NCBI RefSeq assembly: GCF_017368455.1
Contig: NZ_JAFNJU010000011.1
Location: 1 to 64,000 of the forward strand
Source of the DNA: Proteiniclasticum aestuarii
Lineage (GTDB): Bacteria; Bacillota; Clostridia; Clostridiales; Clostridiaceae
Length of the DNA stretch: 64,000 nt
Direction: 5' to 3'
Shown one piece after another: positions 59,780-64,000 of this stretch (within the stretch, counting starts at the first letter, position 1; each line of letters begins with the position of its first letter). The position numbers and the translations under genes are program-made. The notes beneath the pieces were generated by a model. The model worked only from the letters and a program-made list of their open reading frames with translations, had not been told where the DNA came from and made no database searches.

Positions 59780-62700
59780 TCAACCTAACACCTGATTCAC
59801 AAATACTTCAACGATGTCCGGATCAAACTGTGTACCTGCACAGGATAAAAGCTCAGTAACAGCTTCATCCCTAGAGATGGAAGTTCTGTAGCCCCTGACT
59901 CCGGTCATGGTCTCATAAGCATCTGCCACTGCAATGATTCTTGAAAGCAGTGGGATTTCTTCCCCTCTCAGTCTTCTTGGATAACCTGCTCCATTGTACC
60001 ACTCATGATGGCTTAGAACTGTTTCTGCCAGATGTTTGTAATCATCCACTTCTTTCAGCAGCTGGTAACCGATTTCTGAATGCTTTCTAATTTGATTGGT
60101 TTCCTTTTCACTCAGTTTGCCCGCTTTCTGAAGAATGTCTTTAGGCACCATGACCTTACCAATATCATGAAGTCTGGCTGCCTGTCTGAGATCTTCAATT
60201 TCATTCTCATTGAGACCTATAGACAGTCCTATTTTTTCGGCATACTGTGCGACTTCCTTGTTGTGCTGATACATATCGTGATTCTTTCTGTTCAGTTTGT
60301 TCAGCAGCTTATCAATTGCTTTTCTCTTGATGGTCTGTCCATATCTCAGTTTATTCCGATACATGTTATTATCGGCTTCCGTGAATACATCATCGAAATC
60401 TTCATCGGCTCTTCTCATGACAGAGTAGCCAATGGCAAGAGATACCGTCAGTGAATCCACTTTGGTTCTGGACGCAAGGGATACAACTCTGTCTTTCAGG
60501 GCTTTTGCCTGAGCTCTGTCACTGTTGGGTAATAGGAGAATAAACTCATCTCCCCCTGTTCTGCAGATCACATCTTCCTGTCTGGTGACTTCTCTAATAA
60601 TAGTCGCTACTTCTTTCAGCAGCTTGTCTCCTGTGGCATGTCCGAAAGCATCATTTGTGAGCTTCAATCCATTGACATCCACAACCATCACCGTCAGAGG
60701 CAAACTAAGATTTTCATTGATGCTTTTTACTGCTTCATTGAGATATCTTCTATTGAAAAGACCCGTCAGTGCATCTTTGTAGCTGAGATCTTCAATGTTC
60801 TTCATTTCTTCACGTCTTCTTGTGATATCTTTAAACAGGACAACTGCTCCGATGATTTCATTTTCACTGCCAGTGATTGGAGCTGCACTTAATTCGATGA
60901 ATACTTCACCTTTGCCTTTGGTAAGAAGCCTGTAATCTTCCACGAGTTCCACCTTATTTCTGCTTTTCATACTCTCACGAGCTATGTTACTGAAATGATT
61001 TCCATGACTGTCATGTATGTGAATCACATCCTCCAGAGGTCTCCCCTTCGCTTCTTCCTGACTCCATCCAGTAATGGTTTCAGCCATGTTGTTCATGATG
61101 ACGACCCGTCCATAGGAATCCGTTGAAATCACCGCATCTGCTGCAGAATGAATCGTGTTTTTGAAAAGATCTTTTTCAATAAGAAAATAACTTTCCAGTT
61201 GCTTTCTTTCCGTGATGTCTCTAATGAAATAAATTAGGGTTCTTTCTTTCCCCTTTATAGTAGATACAGATACTTCCACATCGAAGATCGTTCCATCTTT
61301 TTTCCTGTGCCTGGACTCAAACAGTTCAGAACCATTTTTATAGATTCTCTGCGCTCGTTCTCTTGCACTCTTCTCATCTTCCATAATGGTATGCTGCATG
61401 ATGCTCATACCAATGAGCTCTTCTTTTTTATAGCCGCACATACCGCAATAGGCTTCATTCACGTCTATGATTTTCAGGTCTTCATCCAAAGCGTAGTATC
61501 CATCTCTTGTGGTTTCAAGAACAGTTCTAAGATACAGCTCTCTCTCTCTTGTTTCCTTTTCTGCTAGAACTTCTTTAGTTATATCCCGGTGATTTCCGAA
61601 AATACCGATGAGCCGCTCCTGATCATCATATAGACACATATAGTCTCCTTCGATGACGATATCTTTCCCGTCTTTTCTCGTCTTCTCGAAAACTATGCTG
61701 AAATTACTCTGTTCCAGGAGTGTTCGCAGATCTTCGATCCCTTCCTCAGGGTCACACAGAAAGCCTGCGGGTACCTCCTCATTTCTGATTTCTTCTTCTG
61801 TAATTCCATAAAGGTCAAGAAGAGCTGGATTGATCCGGTTTATCTTCAGATTTCTGCAGATTTCTTTCATCACCTGGTTCTGATTCTCCACCGGAACTTC
61901 TTTCCATGAAATCGGATTTTCGAGCATCAGAAAAAATTTAGCATTGCCGGATTGGGTGAAATAGATGTTCAACCACATCTCATTTTCTGCCACTTTGTCT
62001 TCAGCAATCTTTCTTTCAGTGATGTCACGGCTGATGCCAAGAAAACCAATGAGTTCATTGTCTGGCCCCCGGTAAGGCGTCTTCAGTGTTTCCAGAAAAC
62101 TCCTGCTTCCATCAGAAAGTGTCACCCATTCCTCATTTTTTCTAGGTGTCATATCTTTCAGAATCTGAGCATCCTTTTCCCTGAAGAGATCCGCAATGTG
62201 ATCCGGATACAGATCGTAATCTGAATATCCTATGATCTTGTTTTTCGGAAGATTCAGAAGGTCTGCAAAATTGTTGTTACATCCTCGATAATAGCCATCC
62301 AGATCCTTAAAGAATACCAGATCATAAATGGAATCCAGAAATCGATTCATAGGGCTGTTAAGGTCTTCGAGACCCAACAGCATATCCCCGCCATAAGTAT
62401 TCCCCTTATCCTTCACGATGGAGTCTACTCTATGCTCCTTACTGCGTCTTGGAATCGTCATACCAAAAGGTTCATCTATGTATGCTGAGAGTTTCAGAAA
62501 TCCGGTTGCCCCGATCACTTCTCCCTGGTCATCTTTCATAAGTGATATCAATCCTGACAGTTCAGTTTCCTTACCGCTGCTGAGTTTAAAAATCAGTTCA
62601 TGATGCCCAGGTTCAGTTCCATTTCTGGCCATGTTTAATATTCTGTGGTATGTCTTATGAGATTTGCTGCTGAGAACAGAAAATATACTCCTGGTCTTAA

Positions 62701-62848
62701 CTTGCACAGGTGTATACCCCAGAGTATCTCTCCAAGCTTGGTTTGTATATAAGAGATTCCCATCTAAATCAACATAATGAATCAACGCGCTTGAAGAATC
62801 CATTAAGTTCTTATAGGTGAAACTGGCATGAAAATCTGATTTTTCCAT
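59780..62848 (-). CDS. Five-PAS protein with GGDEF and HD-GYP domains
   Basis: A cytoplasmic sensor enzyme of 1022 residues from ATG 62848 (GGAGGG upstream). Five PAS/PAC units are seen (near residues 12-130, 165-290, 292-420, 440-550 and 565-680). A GGDEF domain follows with an intact active site (CRTGGDEFILLLPN) and an RxxD inhibition site (RQED five residues before). The HD-GYP domain has HDIGKVMVPKDIL and the full HHEWYNGAGYP motif. It can thus in principle make and cleave cyclic-di-GMP. No membrane helix is present, so the signals are probably internal (redox, small ligands). It lies upstream of the prepilin gene, inside a pilus cluster. Confidence 0.92.
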   Translation of the reverse strand: MEKSDFHASFTYKNLMDSSSALIHYVDLDGNLLYTNQAWRDTLGYTPVQVKTRSIFSVLSSKSHKTYHRILNMARNGTEPGHHELIFKLSSGKETELSGLISLMKDDQGEVIGATGFLKLSAYIDEPFGMTIPRRSKEHRVDSIVKDKGNTYGGDMLLGLEDLNSPMNRFLDSIYDLVFFKDLDGYYRGCNNNFADLLNLPKNKIIGYSDYDLYPDHIADLFREKDAQILKDMTPRKNEEWVTLSDGSRSFLETLKTPYRGPDNELIGFLGISRDITERKIAEDKVAENEMWLNIYFTQSGNAKFFLMLENPISWKEVPVENQNQVMKEICRNLKINRINPALLDLYGITEEEIRNEEVPAGFLCDPEEGIEDLRTLLEQSNFSIVFEKTRKDGKDIVIEGDYMCLYDDQERLIGIFGNHRDITKEVLAEKETRERELYLRTVLETTRDGYYALDEDLKIIDVNEAYCGMCGYKKEELIGMSIMQHTIMEDEKSARERAQRIYKNGSELFESRHRKKDGTIFDVEVSVSTIKGKERTLIYFIRDITERKQLESYFLIEKDLFKNTIHSAADAVISTDSYGRVVIMNNMAETITGWSQEEAKGRPLEDVIHIHDSHGNHFSNIARESMKSRNKVELVEDYRLLTKGKGEVFIELSAAPITGSENEIIGAVVLFKDITRRREEMKNIEDLSYKDALTGLFNRRYLNEAVKSINENLSLPLTVMVVDVNGLKLTNDAFGHATGDKLLKEVATIIREVTRQEDVICRTGGDEFILLLPNSDRAQAKALKDRVVSLASRTKVDSLTVSLAIGYSVMRRADEDFDDVFTEADNNMYRNKLRYGQTIKRKAIDKLLNKLNRKNHDMYQHNKEVAQYAEKIGLSIGLNENEIEDLRQAARLHDIGKVMVPKDILQKAGKLSEKETNQIRKHSEIGYQLLKEVDDYKHLAETVLSHHEWYNGAGYPRRLRGEEIPLLSRIIAVADAYETMTGVRGYRTSISRDEAVTELLSCAGTQFDPDIVEVFVNQVLG

Positions 62849-63150
62849 TCTGCCCTCCATGTAAATTCACTCTTGTCATGAAAAACATAACAATGAAACA
62901 TTTTTATTTTACTAAAATATTAATGCTGTTTATTATATAATTATAATTTAATATTTCTATACATTCAACTATGTACAAACGATATAGAACTAATTTTTAA
63001 CATGCACTCCCAATTTTCTGAAAACCACTTTCCATGTCACTAAGATTACAACCAAATCGTACATTCTCTAAAGGAGCCCTCCATCCTCAAGAAAGCTTCT
63101 CCATGCATATTGCATTCTCTTATGCTTGCAGTCGAAACTTTTGCTGTATA
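62849..63150. other. AT-rich spacer upstream of the GGDEF/HD-GYP gene
   Basis: About 300 bases with no coding frame. The part next to the gene is very AT-rich with several TATAAT-like words but no clear -35 box, so the promoter cannot be fixed. I see no clear terminator for the pilO-like gene. Confidence 0.45.
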
Positions 63151-63894
63151 CTATGGATTATTGATATCCTGATACGCATCAGAAGGCGGCTCCTGATCGA
63201 CTTCTGATATCTGTCCAGCATCTGAGCTTGTAAAGAGGGAAGACAGATTTTCAAACCCTATACTGTCTAAATAAAAACTGTACTCTTCATAAGGTTTTCC
63301 AGAAGCTTCAAGTCCTCTTACATATTGTCTGAAAGTGATGTCTACGTTAAGCTGATTTTCCTCGTTATGATATAATGTCACATTTTCAACAGCCAAAGCC
63401 AATGATGAAATATCATCCAGATTCTGTAGAAATCGTATGATTTTTTCACTGGTTCCAGAAGCTGAAAAATTCAGAGTAAGTGTAGAGAGTAGGTTTTCTT
63501 CCATATGCTCTTCCTCGGGTTTCTCCATTACTTCCTCCTCATACACTACAGCATCACTGAAGGAAAGATATTGAGGCGCTACTTCATTTTCCAGGGAATA
63601 GATGTTGAAATCATGGATCACCTGCGGATAGTCTATGTAGTCTGGAACCATATCCTCAAAGCCTTCCACTTCCATTCTAAGATTTTTGATTTCCGCTTCT
63701 TTTTCATCAATGACTCTTTCATTGGCAAGCATGAGTTCCACCCTCAAGAGCTTTTCATTATGCTCCATGGCCACATCATCCACACTTCGGATTCTCGGAA
63801 TGCCGATAAAAAATATCAGAGCAATATTTATTAGAATAAATATCAGCACTATAAGAAGCTTTATCTGAAATGTCTCATTCTTTAATCTTTCCAA
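63151..63894 (-). CDS. pilO: PilO-like type IV pilus assembly protein
   Basis: A bitopic membrane protein of 247 residues starting at TTG 63894 (AAGGGAGG eight bases upstream). The N-terminal segment (IKLLIVLIFILINIALIFFI) is the membrane helix. A coiled coil follows (LANERVIDEKEAEIKNLRME), then a ferredoxin-like domain with SFSDAVVYEE and TSEKIIRFLQNLDDISSLAL. This is the layout of PilO, which with PilN and PilM forms the inner-membrane alignment complex. The C-terminal extension is acidic. Confidence 0.75.
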   Translation of the reverse strand: MERLKNETFQIKLLIVLIFILINIALIFFIGIPRIRSVDDVAMEHNEKLLRVELMLANERVIDEKEAEIKNLRMEVEGFEDMVPDYIDYPQVIHDFNIYSLENEVAPQYLSFSDAVVYEEEVMEKPEEEHMEENLLSTLTLNFSASGTSEKIIRFLQNLDDISSLALAVENVTLYHNEENQLNVDITFRQYVRGLEASGKPYEEYSFYLDSIGFENLSSLFTSSDAGQISEVDQEPPSDAYQDINNP

Positions 63895-63932
63895 AATAAT
63901 AGCCTCCCTTGCTGTAACGTTGTCCTTTCCTT

Positions 63933-64000
63933 TTATAATCCATCCGTGCCACCTTCACTTCCCCCGTCGGCTTCTTGCGTTGAAATGGATTCTTCCTGTT
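63933..64000 (-). CDS. C-terminal end of the upstream gene, probably pilN (runs off right edge)
   Basis: An open frame enters from the right edge and ends at TAA 63933-63935. It encodes a disordered tail, QEESISTQEADGGSEGGTDG followed by leucine. It lies 38 bases before the pilO-like start. The position suggests pilN, but no diagnostic domain is inside the window. Confidence 0.4.
   Translation of the reverse strand, partial: QEESISTQEADGGSEGGTDGL

Noticed and set aside
1-64000. CRISPR array, prophage or integrated plasmid
   Set aside because: No regularly spaced repeats, no phage structural or integrase genes and no replication genes were found. The IS66 element is the only mobile DNA recognised.

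Overview
The window looks like a chromosomal segment of a Firmicute, most likely an anaerobic amino-acid-fermenting member of the Clostridia. The reasons are moderate GC with AT-rich intergenic DNA, strong AGGAGG-type ribosome binding sites, TTGACA/TATAAT promoters, an indolepyruvate:ferredoxin oxidoreductase (IorAB), a lysine riboswitch, a CsoR-type copper operon, a cre-like site, and Tad pilus loci that lack the outer-membrane secretin genes. I cannot name the genus from sequence alone. Almost every gene is on the minus strand.

Layout. 1-1633: the right-hand part of an IS66-family insertion sequence (tnpC partial, tnpB, tnpA, one terminal repeat). 1755-12099: a complete Tad/Flp pilus locus read right to left (flp, a second pilin-like gene, tadV, tadE, tadG-like, cpaB, tadZ, tadA, tadB, tadC, and a membrane-anchored VWA protein). 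12594-12932: a DUF192 gene. 13610-21312: a second, diverged copy of the same locus, without the extra pilin or the VWA gene. In both loci the major pilin gene is followed by a strong hairpin, so that pilin transcripts should outnumber the downstream assembly genes. 21931-24844: copA-copZ-csoR with promoter and operator. 24845-28973: CorA transporter, an orphan NADAR-domain protein of the DarT1-antitoxin type, an MDR oxidoreductase and an ATP-grasp ligase. 29142-31943: an amino-acid ABC transporter behind a lysine riboswitch, therefore probably a lysine importer. 32042-36024: phosphoesterase, SatD, AI-2E-family exporter and a VOC protein. 36178-39138: iorA-iorB plus an overlapping 2'-5' RNA ligase-like gene. 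39324-41065: a VWA protein and a macrodomain-HTH fusion. 41131-46078: mutY, an HD phosphohydrolase, an HMA-CDF fusion transporter, a radical SAM protein and small proteins. 46207-50425: a ChvE/MmsAB-type sugar ABC transporter with a cre-like site in its promoter. 50740-53868: an alpha/alpha-toroid protein, a restriction-endonuclease-like protein and a GSP17M-domain repeat protein interrupted by an in-frame TGA. 54011-59038: ogt, tRNA-Val(GAC), a NYN-LOTUS protein, a permuted NlpC/P60-like protein, ilvE and a TspO-related protein. 59150-64000: part of a type IV pilus operon (prepilin, pilO-like, end of a pilN-like gene) with a five-PAS GGDEF/HD-GYP protein between.

The strongest themes are surface pili (two Tad systems plus type IV pili, with a cyclic-di-GMP enzyme inside the type IV pilus cluster), amino-acid uptake and fermentation (lysine transporter, IlvE, IorAB), and two separate ADP-ribose-related proteins (NADAR and macrodomain) with no visible ADP-ribosyltransferase partner. 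Starts quoted below were moved from the longest open frame to the codon with the better ribosome binding site where the two differ.
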